Part shown: piece by piece, positions 11,946 through 21,469 of the stretch
Position numbering within the stretch: the stretch's first letter is position 1
How the letters are laid out: each line of letters starts with the position of its first letter
Assembly (NCBI GenBank): GCA_021234155.1
Contig: JAJEKV010000073.1
Location: 3,878,001 to 3,942,000, forward strand
Direction of reading: 5' to 3'
Length of the DNA stretch: 64,000 bases
Source: Isoetes taiwanensis
Lineage: Eukaryota > Streptophyta > Lycopodiopsida > Isoetales > Isoetaceae
The notes under the pieces: model-generated
The model's input: the letters and a program-made list of their open reading frames with translations, nothing else
Database searches by the model: none
What the model was told of the DNA's origin: nothing
Program-made: the position numbers and the translations under genes

Positions 11946-11990
11946 GCATGCGATGCATGCATGCGACGCATGCAATGCATGCATGCTCGT
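11946..11990. promoter_or_regulatory. Cluster of CATGCATG (RY-like) motifs
   Basis: A 45-bp tract of alternating purine and pyrimidine with several overlapping GCATGC/ATGCAT palindromes. CATGCA(TG) is the core bound by plant B3-domain factors of the ABI3/FUS3 group. No gene start is near, so a simple-sequence origin is just as likely. A short hairpin, GATTCGC-TAC-GCGAATC, follows at 12006. Confidence 0.35.
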
Positions 11991-13423
11991 CTTGAGCAAG
12001 AATGCCGATTCGCTACGCGAATCAACGACATTCATTGTTTATTGAATGGGATTGCTTTTCTCAACTATGGATGTTCGTACTAGGTTCAAATTTTAAATGT
12101 TTCAATTCAACAGGAAATCCGCATCGGACACCTCCACTTGCTATCTCCAGAAGCTAACCTTATAGTGAGCAACAAAGTACAAAACAGATGGCAATAGTGC
12201 AGGTTCAACTCCTGCATGTTCTTTCGCATCTCAAGGATGTCCAGAATTGAGATCTATTCGACTTAGCACAAAACTTCTTTTGCAGCGAGTTGCGGCCGCC
12301 GCGATAAATTTCTTGTATAATTAAAGTTAATTCAGAGTTGCAACATGGATAGAGTACTCAAAGCATCGGCATTGGGAATGCATTGCACACATAACCAAAT
12401 GTTACAAGCTGGATATCTTTTCCAAACTAGTCTCTTTTTCTTCATCTATCCTTTATCACCACTCCCTTGCTCCAAAAAAGACACCCCCCCCCCAAAAAAA
12501 AAAAAAAAAAAAAAAAAAAACTCAAAGGAGAAAAAAAGGAAAAAGGAATCCAGTTTGCTTCGTTTTGCCTTGTGGTGTCTCCCATGATCTCTCTGATCTA
12601 CCCTTTGCCCCAAGTATGCTCTATTGCTAGTTTTCCCTTTCTTTTTGTAGCATGAGAATAATGGTGACTAAACAATGAGGTGGAAATGAGATAGCAATGA
12701 CAATGAGAAGATTTTGACTTAAAGACATGAATTTTTTGAACTTTAGATCAAATATAGGTGATGTGGAAACCTTGATGACTAGCACATGATGTTGTCAATT
12801 TGATGATCTAACATGATGGCTCAATGTCTTTTTGAAGATCTTTAAGTTTCAAGATTAACATCCTGCTGCCTATAGTGTTTCATGATTAGCCTAAGAGATG
12901 GACGCAGAACTGGTGGAAAGTGCAGTCGAACATTTTCAGGGAGATCCATAGAATGATCTTGATATAACGAATACCGGCTCCCAGTGCAACCTCAAAGTTG
13001 GTTCAAGTGGTTTGATGACATGGTAAAAAGGACAGACACTGTCATGGTGACATGGCACTTGACCTTATAAGCATATTATGGTTTCGAAAATGACTTTTTC
13101 AACTAGTTTAATCCAAAGTCAATGGTTTATGAAGCAAATAGAAGCTGAAAAAAATGGTTTGAAGGCAATATGTGAGAATCAACATAGGAGGATGGAAAAA
13201 TAGATCGAATGACATGGAATAAAGGCAAAATCTCCACATTAGCAAAGCTTCTAAATTTTCCATTTAAGTCCTCTTGTAAAAACTGCTCATATGATCTCTT
13301 CCCACAAATCTCTGTGAATGTGTTGCAACTTTGAACGTGACCCAATGATGAATGATCCTGTAAAATGCAAATACTTTAGCTGTTGCTAAATCTTGGCAAC
13401 AAGATGCCCAAAAGAAAATAATT
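11991..13423. other. Non-coding stretch with a C-run and A-run
   Basis: Contains an uninterrupted C-run then a long A-run at about 12483-12521. Small ORFs at 12345-12655 are produced by that tract and are not genes. No coding signature elsewhere. Confidence 0.4.
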
Positions 13424-13514
13424 GGCAAGGTTTTTTATTCCTAGCAGTAATGGTTGTACTAGCCTATTGTATGAGTTCCATGACCTCTTGGTCTTCGTGG
13501 ACATTAAAATATCT
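13424..13514 (+). mobile_element. LINE/SINE 3' tail fragment
   Basis: Diverged copy of the repeat at 20197-20318 and, inverted, at 46214-46370: GTTTTTTATTCCTAGCAGTAATGG..., then CTAGCC.ATTGTATG.GT, then TGACCT.TTGGTCT.CGTGGAC.TTAAAA. In the 46-kb locus this sequence is the 3' untranslated tail of a LINE, so this is an extremely 5'-truncated LINE copy or a SINE sharing its tail. Confidence 0.6.
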
Positions 13515-14011
13515 GAATATTCTTTGCTATTTCTCAGCCAATGTTCTTGCTAGTATAGAAAGATATTGTCAGTATGATAAAGGAGTGCAAAAATGAGGTT
13601 AGAATGGAAAAGCATGTTAATGAATGTTTGCGAATGATTAAAATATGTGGAGTATTAAGCATATGAATCTATAGATGGAAACATAGAACCTATTAGTAAA
13701 AAAAAAAAAAAATGAATTGTTTGTCGAGATGTTGAATGGCAGCAATGATGGAGGGGGTGAGTGAAAAATGACTCTAGGATCTCAAGTAAAGGCCTAAAGA
13801 CAAAGAATTATTTTGAGCGTAGGTCAAGAGTGAAAACGGGTGTGTCATAGGGCTTAGCAATATTTGGGAGGTTGAGGTTTAAAATGTGTCAATAAATTAT
13901 CTTAAGACCAAAAATTTTTAATCCATAACCCAATGGTCAATATATAATCCTAAGGCCATTACAAAAAGTTTAAATATCTACCATTGAGAGAGATAAAGAT
14001 AAAGAACAGGA
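13515..14011. other. Non-coding stretch
   Basis: AT-rich, with an A-run near 13699. No gene seen. Confidence 0.35.
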
Positions 14012-14280
14012 GGCTCAAGATACTTCTACCCTGGATTCGGGGATCCCGGAGCTAGAGATCCCGTCCTCTCGGAGCGTGATCCCGGAGGAGGGGATCTCTG
14101 CGGACGGCGGAGATTCGACGGGGTTTCGGACGGCCCGGATCGACCTGACAGGTACGTGCATGTGTCAGTACGGGAAAACGGGGGTCCCCGAACGGATCCC
14201 ATCGAGAACGTTTGGGGATTCCGGAGGACGGGATCTCTAGCTCCGGGATCCCCGAATCCAGGGTAGAAGTATCTTGAGCC
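14012..14280. mobile_element. GC-rich MITE with long terminal inverted repeats
   Basis: Left arm from GGCTCAAGATACTTCTACCC at 14012 and right arm ending GGGTAGAAGTATCTTGAGCC at 14280 are perfect complements for about 40 bases and continue with few changes to about 55 bases. The whole 269-bp unit is markedly GC-rich against AT-rich flanks. No target duplication could be settled, so the superfamily is open. Its ORFs (for example 14026-14337) are by-products of the inverted repeat. Confidence 0.75.
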
Positions 14281-15259
14281 GTAGATGATCACCAAGCTTA
14301 AAAGTTGGGACATTAGAAAGATGGAAGTTGTACCCATTGCTTTATGATTGCCATGAGAAATGATTTCAAGTTATCTATAAAGCATATAACAAAGGTTCCT
14401 TCTATTTATCTATCTTATCTTATAGGTTCGCACACCCATTATCAATGATTATTTGTACTACTACTGTTGGTGGTTTGTATTTTAAGGGCACTAGAACTTG
14501 TAAGAGTTTTCTCTAACCCTTCCATCTTTCCACGCAACCCTTGGCCTCAAGCCATATCATCTTTATTCAATTCTCTAAACAATAAAAATTATTTGTTGAA
14601 TAAAATCAAAATTATTGCATTTTATTTGCTACGTATTAGCAACTCAAAATATTGAGTATAGCAAGTACCCATTTACTATACAATGTTTAAGATTACCTAT
14701 GACCTTTTAAAGTTTCATAGCAAACTTATGACTCACAACACAATTTCCTTCTACATTTCATTGCAAAGGTATGGCTCACAACAACACCATTTCCTACATA
14801 TGGCTATACACACACAAAAAATGTACTCTAAAGGACAAATTCATAGCTAAAGAGATGTCTTCAGTTTGAGAGGAAAAGCACTAAAAGACAAGCATCTTAA
14901 ATAGAAGATGTTAATTCCAGAAAAGGAATCCATTGGATTGAATCAAATGTACAAGTTGGTTGACGGAATGTTGATACAACTTAACAACTTCAATACCCAG
15001 TTGCATTTGGTCTATCCAAAAAATAAATCATTAAGTTCCATCTCGAAAGAATCAAATAATTGGAGTAGTTCTTCCTTTCCCAAGCCTTTCCATAGAATTA
15101 GTCTTCATCCTTTGCAAAGCTTTCACAAATTGGGATATTCCTTTTGATGTTTTAAAAGGAACCATATCTTATATGTCACCATTTGCTCTTCTCTACTGCT
15201 CTTCTTGGTTTTGATGAAGATGCCTCTATATCCATAGTTCTCTACTTGTGCTATGGCAC
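14281..15259. other. Non-coding stretch downstream of the CPL4-like gene
   Basis: AT-rich. It includes the 3' flank of the minus-strand phosphatase ORF. No genomic poly(A) tract is visible directly after the stop. No other gene seen. Confidence 0.35.
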
Positions 15260-16534
15260 TCAAATACTAAGAGCATGGTTTACAAAAGGGGACACTCTGA
15301 GAACATTCACCTTCCTATGAAGAATTTGAGAAGATTCTCTCTTATCATCACGTGAAAATTTGCTGTGCTTGGCATCGTTTTCTTCTCCAACTAGCTTCCT
15401 TTTTCTGCCATTTTGCTCATCCAATGCATCATCATTTGCAGCAACACCAGCAGTTGGATAACAGGGATAGAAGATGGGAAACCAAGTTATAGGATAATCT
15501 TGTTCCTCTGGACGCTTCCAAACATAATGAGCAGCTTGCAGCCAATTAGGGTGCACTAAGAAATGTCCACTTGCCTTTGCCCATGTGATCTTCTCTTCAT
15601 CAATGTCATCTACATAGGATATGACATGGGTGACTGAGTCATCCATATCATCATGACATGTTGCACCAAGAGCCTTTGTCTGGTGCTTCAAGGAACCTCT
15701 AAGTCGATCACTCACTCCATCAAAGAGAACATGGCAACCTTGTAGCACTCTTTTCTTCATCTTTTGCACCACTCGAGTAACACTAATATCTTCATCTGAT
15801 GATTTAAAGAAATTTTCATGCGCCTTGCGAAGAACGTCGAGTATTCTAGCAAGATTGCCTTCGACCTCGTTCTCATCCCTATGTTGTTGAGTTAAAGAAA
15901 GCTCTTCAAGTTTGAAGGCCTTGCAACTAGGGCTGAAAAAATGATAACGTTCCACCTCCAACAAGTTGGCCTGATGTTGTGGCCAAAACCTTCTTGAATC
16001 ATCAAGTATCAAAGTGGCATGTTCTACTCCAAAGAAGTTGTCCAAGTCCTTGCATTTCTTACCATGACTAGAGATGATTCTCCCTTGAAAATACTGAAGC
16101 TTAGGATCGAGTAAGCCAGCCATGGCTAACGCATAACTCATCTCGCCCATGGTATGTATATACAGCTCGAACATCTGGCTGGCCTCCTCCAGAAACTGGT
16201 GCACAAAAGGCCGAAGCTTTGTCCAATACTTCCAATGATCTAAATGGTAAAACTGGTCTGATCCTTGCACAATATCAGCGTTGATTACTTTTCTTTCACG
16301 TGAAAAATAATTTTGCAAGATGTACTCTTTTTCTTCAGCGCCCAACTGGTCGATTCTAACAGTGTTGAGAAGGGTGTGATCTAAGTCAAGAACAAGATAC
16401 AGCTTTTTCTGAGCGAGAAGTTTTGGGAGCTCCATATTGCGTTCCAGAGCTGCCTCTACGCTGTCCAATTCCATGGCTCCGACTATTTCCATCGCTTGTT
16501 TGTACGTGATCTTGTCTGGTAAATGCGCAAACAC
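15260..16534 (-). CDS. RNA polymerase II CTD phosphatase-like protein, CPL4 type
   Basis: A single uninterrupted 424-residue frame. The FCP1-homology (HAD) phosphatase domain spans about residues 45-205: catalytic DLDHT at 50-54, KLRPF (106-110), YIHTMG (125-130) and LDDS (177-180) with the following RRFWPQHQANLL and ERYHFFSPS blocks. A BRCT domain follows at about 260-342 (VLQGCHVLF ... THVIS ... HPNWLQAAHYVW). This FCP1-plus-BRCT layout is that of plant CPL3/CPL4, nuclear enzymes that remove phosphates from the heptad repeat of RNA polymerase II, and the length is close to Arabidopsis CPL4. Oddities: the N-terminal Cys-containing segment of CPL4 is absent or replaced by a short unrelated stretch, and there are no introns although plant CPL4 genes usually have several. 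A retrocopy is possible. All catalytic residues are present and no frame break is seen, so a working protein is plausible. Confidence 0.85.
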   Translation of the reverse strand: MFAHLPDKITYKQAMEIVGAMELDSVEAALERNMELPKLLAQKKLYLVLDLDHTLLNTVRIDQLGAEEKEYILQNYFSRERKVINADIVQGSDQFYHLDHWKYWTKLRPFVHQFLEEASQMFELYIHTMGEMSYALAMAGLLDPKLQYFQGRIISSHGKKCKDLDNFFGVEHATLILDDSRRFWPQHQANLLEVERYHFFSPSCKAFKLEELSLTQQHRDENEVEGNLARILDVLRKAHENFFKSSDEDISVTRVVQKMKKRVLQGCHVLFDGVSDRLRGSLKHQTKALGATCHDDMDDSVTHVISYVDDIDEEKITWAKASGHFLVHPNWLQAAHYVWKRPEEQDYPITWFPIFYPCYPTAGVAANDDALDEQNGRKRKLVGEENDAKHSKFSRDDKRESSQILHRKVNVLRVSPFVNHALSI

Positions 16535-17028
16535 AAACTATGTTGTCCTTAGTTAGGTCATAAATTTCATAAATATTTTGCACTTTTTGATCTAAAGGCC
16601 CAGATCGTTGCCTTTTACATTTTGGTCCACGAATGTAGGGCGGAACAAATGGTATTCTAGGATCCTTTACTCAAAATGTCTTTTCTAGATTAGCTTTTTG
16701 AGAAACGCAGAATGTAGAACAGCAGTGCTGAAAATAGTATGTCTTCTGAAAATGGTTGTGTCTTTTCCTTTTGAGAAATGCCATGCACGATAGGTTATCA
16801 CAATTATCGGCCATTTTTACTTCTCCATCTGCTTCTAATGGTGTGCTGTATTTTCAATTACTCTGGCCAAGTTGTTAACAGCCCCTTTGTTCCTTTTGTC
16901 AAAAGAATTTTTGTACTAATGCTTTGTTCTACCGTAGCTTTTTTTGCTGCCTCAACTTGTGGCATCATTTGTGATTAAAGACCATATTTGTAGATAGACT
17001 CAAGCTCTAAGTGGTGCATTTTTTGCAG
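16535..17028. other. 5' flank of the CPL4-like ORF
   Basis: Presumed promoter side of the minus-strand phosphatase. No clear TATA motif could be assigned. Small ORFs here (16386-16583, 16778-16978) have no support. Confidence 0.3.
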
Positions 17029-17160
17029 AATCTCTAACACATGAACATGAGACAACAGCTATCTGCAATATTTTGCACACTCCCGAGCTTGATCCATTTC
17101 CTTTCAGCAAGGCTCTCATAAATCGTTGCAGAAGCACAAATCCTCTGGATCCAAATCTCC
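17029..17160 (+). other. Exon-like open segment, protein not recognised
   Basis: A 132-bp open stretch bounded by TTTTTTGCAG and GTAAGT, both strong splice consensus sites. It encodes about 43 residues including LTHEHETTAICNILHTPEL and DPFPFSKALINRC. No family recognised and no partner exon found nearby, so it may be an orphan exon of a displaced gene. Confidence 0.35.
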
Positions 17161-19536
17161 GTAAGTATAATATTTATTGGCATGTCTTCATGATCATGAT
17201 ATTTCTTTTTATAATTTATCCAAATCCCCCCTAAGGGATATGATCTGCAGTAATGCCAAATGATGCTGGCCTTTGTCTCTGCGTTGCCTGTTTGGGCATA
17301 AACATGTCTGATATTGAACAGTATCCCCAGTTTGTGTATATTTGTATTCCCAATGTTTCCATTATCTTGTCAGGGCTTTTATGATTACGATATAGGATTG
17401 ACATACTTGCTATATATCCCTGTTGTGTATCCTCTATTATGAATCCCTGAATCAATTTGAAAAAACAATTACCATCACGTTCTTGTCGAGAGTGCCTGCA
17501 AATTGTGGGGCAACTGCAACAAAATCAAGACAAACTGGAGAGGACAATCATAATGTGTTTAACATGTAAATTAAGAACAAAGAACTTACATATTTGTTGT
17601 TTTGCCTCAAGAACTTTGAAGATTCCAGTCCTCCCTATCACACTATCACCTTCTCCTAACTAGCAGGATTTCTAGAAGTTTTAAACCATATTTTCATCAC
17701 AGGGGCTTCACGACATACCGATTTCCTAGATAAATGATTGGATAAAGTGACACAAAAGCTTGTACAGTTGGTTGCTCCTTTGATATTTTAACTTATCAGC
17801 TCTTAAATCATGTTATATGCCAAATCTGACACATGTAAGGAGTTTATCTTCCTATTTGTTTGTTAAGCTATTATAATAGGTCTCAAACCCAACAAATAAT
17901 AACTTATATAACTTTGTGATGTTTAAAAAGGGCAGTTTTTCCATGATGTATGGGAGTCTATGTAGAAGATGCAGAAGATAAGATGAAACAAGGATTTTGT
18001 GTTTAGTACAGAGCATCATGTTGATATTTAAACTGCTTGTTTTGCACAGTTCAGGACTAGCATATTGCCATGTCCTCTCCCCGGAGGAAGGATTTACATG
18101 CAGTACATGGAGCCTTTTATGGTCTTCAAGAATTCAGACATCTTTCTCTGATCCCCAGCAGCAGCGAACGACCTTTCTCCCTATATATTGCATGCAAGAT
18201 ATGATTATTGTAAGCATTAGATACAACAAATATATGTATTTACTTTTAGTAGGGCATACACCTTTGTCATGCAAGTATCCAGCTCTTTGATAATTAAAAC
18301 AGAGATTGCAAGCAAGAGTTGCTCAAGAAATTCCTTTGTTCTTTTTCTTGACAATGAAACTAGATGTGATCGTACACTCTGTACAAGAAACATTAGTTGA
18401 CCACATGATAGGTAGTTGTTGTACAGGGTCTATTTGCGATCTAGGATGCAGATCAAAGATCTAATTTTGCAGCAGGGGAGCATTCTTGAATTAGGGACCA
18501 TATGCAGATCATGTTTCATATATTGAATTCCTCCATAGCATCCAAAGTTTATACAGTTTATTTGAGTGTTGTGTTATTCAAACTTTTTGGAATGACATTT
18601 TAAATTATCATTGTACTAGGCTTTATCTAATAATAACAATGCCTGAGAGGTGCTTGCAGTTAAGCTCATTTGACGTGTGGTTGATGATGCATAATAGTAC
18701 TTGAATGCCATAGATTTTTGGTAGTAATTATTGTATTTGTATTGATCCACAGACTCATAACATGGAGTGCACTTGACTTTCTTCATTTGTTCATGACTCG
18801 GACTAAATAGAGCTTGTGGTGACTACATAACATTTAACACATGGGTTTTTGTACATTCATTTCTTTCTCTCAATCACCAGTGTTTGGGATTTTCAATATA
18901 AGATGGGAACTTATAAGATGAGTAAACATGGTAGCGACTTAAAGTCCAGTCATGTTGAAATATCCTGCATGAGATGTCCATTCATGCATGAAGTTTTCTG
19001 GAAATTGTGCGTGTGATTTAATGATGTAGTGTTTGTCTAATCCGTGATTGATTTATATGCCTTGCATTCTCCAGATATTCATATGTTGCTACGATATGTT
19101 ATGGCAGTAGATGTAATAATAACTTGTGACTGTAGATGTAATAATAACTTGTGACTACATTCTTCGTGTGCTACATGCATGGAAATGGGGTATGGTTTTG
19201 TTAACAGTTCAACCACATTATCGAGCTAATTTTGCATGCTAATTTTCTTAATATATTGCATCAAAAATAAATGGGCTCTTCTAAGTACTTCCTAGGGTTT
19301 GTGGGAAATAGGTTTATTGGTAATTCACATTCTATATGTAACATAACTTTAGTTTACATGCGAATAACAAAGCCAAAGTCCACAATTTCAAGGCCAAATA
19401 AAATGAAAACAACTAAGATGTAATGCGGCTCTCGCCATGCCCCACACAAGTACCATGATTGTATCTTTCCATTAAATTGAGATTAAAGCAAAAAACATGC
19501 AAATATACCCACAACACTCTAGATGCCCAATGAAAA
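17161..19536. other. Long non-coding stretch, no gene recognised
   Basis: AT-rich. A short tandem repeat GTAGATGTAATAATAACTTG occurs twice at about 19108 and 19133. Small ORFs (17997-18290 and others) show no signature. Confidence 0.35.
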
Positions 19537-19564
19537 GCCCAGCAACGCTGGGCACTTTTTTTAG
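19537..19564 (+). mobile_element. Possible decayed Helitron 3' terminus
   Basis: Hairpin GCCCAGCAACGCTGGGC, a single-pair variant of the hairpins at 4461 and 29603, followed by a T-rich spacer and TTAG-T instead of CTAG-T. The compensated G-C to A-T change in the stem keeps the hairpin. Confidence 0.4.
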
Positions 19565-19759
19565 TCTTATCTATAAAAAGCTCTTCAACTTTAAAGAATG
19601 AAATAAATTACTAAATGAATATTAGATCTAATCTAAAATAAAAAATGAATCTCGAGATTCCTTGCAACTAAAGACATCAGTATTGCTAGTCAAATCCAAA
19701 CGTACTTCACTATTAAAATATTCGGCAATGTTTCCCGTCCCCTTTGCCATTTGCTATAC
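19565..19759. other. Short non-coding stretch
   Basis: AT-rich, no feature. Confidence 0.3.
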
Positions 19760-20560
19760 CTCGATTTTGCCCCCTTTTTTCCCCCTTTTTTTCCTACAAA
19801 CTCCCATTTGTTCTTTTTTTCCCCTCCCTCCCCAACCCCCGCTTTCTGCCTCTCTTTTTCTTTTTCCTTTCCCTTTCTCGTTTTCTTTTTCCATGTCATT
19901 TTTCCCTTCCCTTTTTCCCTTTTCTCACTCTTTCCTTTTTCTCATTTTTCCCATGCCCTTTTTTTCTTCCCTTTTCCCATGTTTTTTTTCGCTTCCCTTT
20001 TCTCCTTTCTTCACTCTTTCCCTCTTCCCCTTTTCCCGTGCCCTTTCCCCTTCCCTTTTCCCCTTTACCTCTCCCCCTTTTTTCGGGTTCCCTTTCACCC
20101 TCTTTTTTCTTTTTCATTCCCTTTTTTTATTCCCTTTCCTTTTTTCCATGCCTTTTTCTCCTTGTTTCTTCGCACCCTTTTCTTATTCCCCATATTCCCT
20201 TGAAAACCTTTCGAGGCAGGGGTTTTTTAATCCTAGTAGTAATGATTGTACTAGCCCATTGTATGGGTCCTATGACCTATTGGTCTCCGTGGATGTTAAA
20301 AAAACTATTATATTCTATATTTCTATTTTCCCACCTTTTTCCCACTTCCTCTTTTCTCAATGCCCTTTTTCCCTTCCTTTTCCCTTTTTCCTTCCACTTT
20401 TTTCATGCCATTTCCCCCTTCTTTTTGCCCTTTCCTCATCCTTTCTCTCTTTTCCTTTTTCTCCTTTCCTTGTGCCTTTTTGCCATTCATTTTCTCCTTC
20501 TCCTCTTTCCCCCCTTTTTTTTTTCATTTCCCTTTAAGAGATCAAAGAATGACCAATCAT
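19760..20560. repeat. Polypyrimidine (CCCTTTT-rich) tract, 0.8 kb
   Basis: The plus strand is almost purely C and T in short CCCTTTT/TTCCCTT units for about 440 bp before and 240 bp after an inserted LINE tail (20197-20318). It yields long ORFs in all three plus frames (up to 291 codons of Phe, Pro, Ser and Leu) and Lys/Arg/Glu-rich ones on the other strand. Open frames in several phases at once are the mark of a stop-poor simple repeat, not a gene. Such tracts can adopt triplex structure. Confidence 0.85.
20197..20318 (+). mobile_element. LINE 3' tail inserted in the polypyrimidine tract
   Basis: From TCCCTTGAAAACCTTTCGAGG to GGTCTCCGTGGATGTTAAAAAAACTATTATATTC. Nearly identical to the inverse of 46240-46380, where it follows the stop codon of a LINE ORF. 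It splits the pyrimidine tract. Confidence 0.65.
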
Positions 20561-20786
20561 GGTAGTGGGAAGTTGTGCAATAAATCTCGGCCTTCGGATG
20601 CCATCAAATTATCTCGGCCATTCAAATTAAGGCTTGACCCAAGACATTATAGTTGTGGAATGTGCATTTATTTGGCCTATATTCTTATATGTGGTGTTAC
20701 CTTCAACGAACAATAGCTCTAATAAGACTCACATAATTTGGGCCTCTTGAACAAAATTAAAGATGGAGTCAAACCCCATTTTCCAT
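20561..20786. other. Short non-coding stretch
   Basis: No feature recognised between the pyrimidine tract and the CACTA-like end. Confidence 0.3.
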
Positions 20787-21040
20787 CACTACAAGGCATA
20801 GGGGTCTTTTGTCACGGACACATTTGTCACGCAAAAAAGTTTGTCAGGTCTCTTTTAATATTTGCCACTCGTGACAATGACAAATCTTTTTTGCAACTTG
20901 TGACGAAATATGACATTTAAAAACCGTGACAAAAAACTAAAATTTACCACTCATGACAAGTTATGTTACATTTTGTCATGCGTGACAAAACTTTGTAGGT
21001 GTGAAATTTTTTTGTCACATGTGGCAAATAATATAACAAT
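20787..21040 (+). mobile_element. CACTA (En/Spm)-like terminus with subterminal repeats
   Basis: Begins CACTACAAGG, the start typical of plant CACTA transposons. The next 250 bp contain at least nine copies of a TTTGTCACG / CGTGACAAA-type motif in both orientations, as expected for subterminal transposase-binding repeats. The opposite end (CTTGTAGTG) was not found; a LINE occupies the DNA from about 21470. Confidence 0.5.
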
Positions 21041-21469
21041 TACCTTTTTTTTTATTCCATTCATTCCAACCCGCTTCTTCTGCTCTTATTTTCTTCTAAG
21101 CGCTGCGTTGGGCGCTTGGTTATGGATCCCAACCTTTTTTAAGGATTTGTCTCCTAGTATTAGGAGAAGAAGAATAAAAAAGCTAATAGATGCAGGTTTG
21201 CTCCCATCCAGTACAATTGAGACACGTCCAGGACACCATGCTGGTGAGTTTAACTCTTGCTGGTGTCAGACATGTGTTGAGAAGAATAATCGGTTGGCTA
21301 TGGTGTTTGAGCAGCATAGGAAGTCAAATGATATTTATCGGATGCTCCTAAAAGCTTTTGTAATCATTTTAGCGTGCTGGAGACCATCGGTCTATGGGAC
21401 CTAAATAAAAGAGCACAACAGACTTATTACTGTCCAGTTTAACCCCCTCCCCCCCCCCCGCCGAGAAAA
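21041..21469. other. Unassigned stretch behind the CACTA-like end
   Basis: A plus-strand frame to 21404 contains IRRRRIKKLIDAGLLPSST and a Cys-containing segment (SCWCQTCVEKNN), which could be part of a transposon protein, but no family is recognised. A C-run lies at 21445-21460. Confidence 0.3.

Noticed and set aside
12199-12215. tRNA T-arm-like GCAGGTTCAACTCCTGC
   Set aside because: The five-base stem and TTCAACT loop fit a T-arm, but no acceptor, D or anticodon arm can be drawn around it.
19662-20565. Long ORFs (291, 273 and 150 codons) on the plus strand
   Set aside because: They overlap in all three frames in a CT-only simple repeat. Composition is only Phe/Pro/Ser/Leu, and the ORFs run through an inserted LINE tail.
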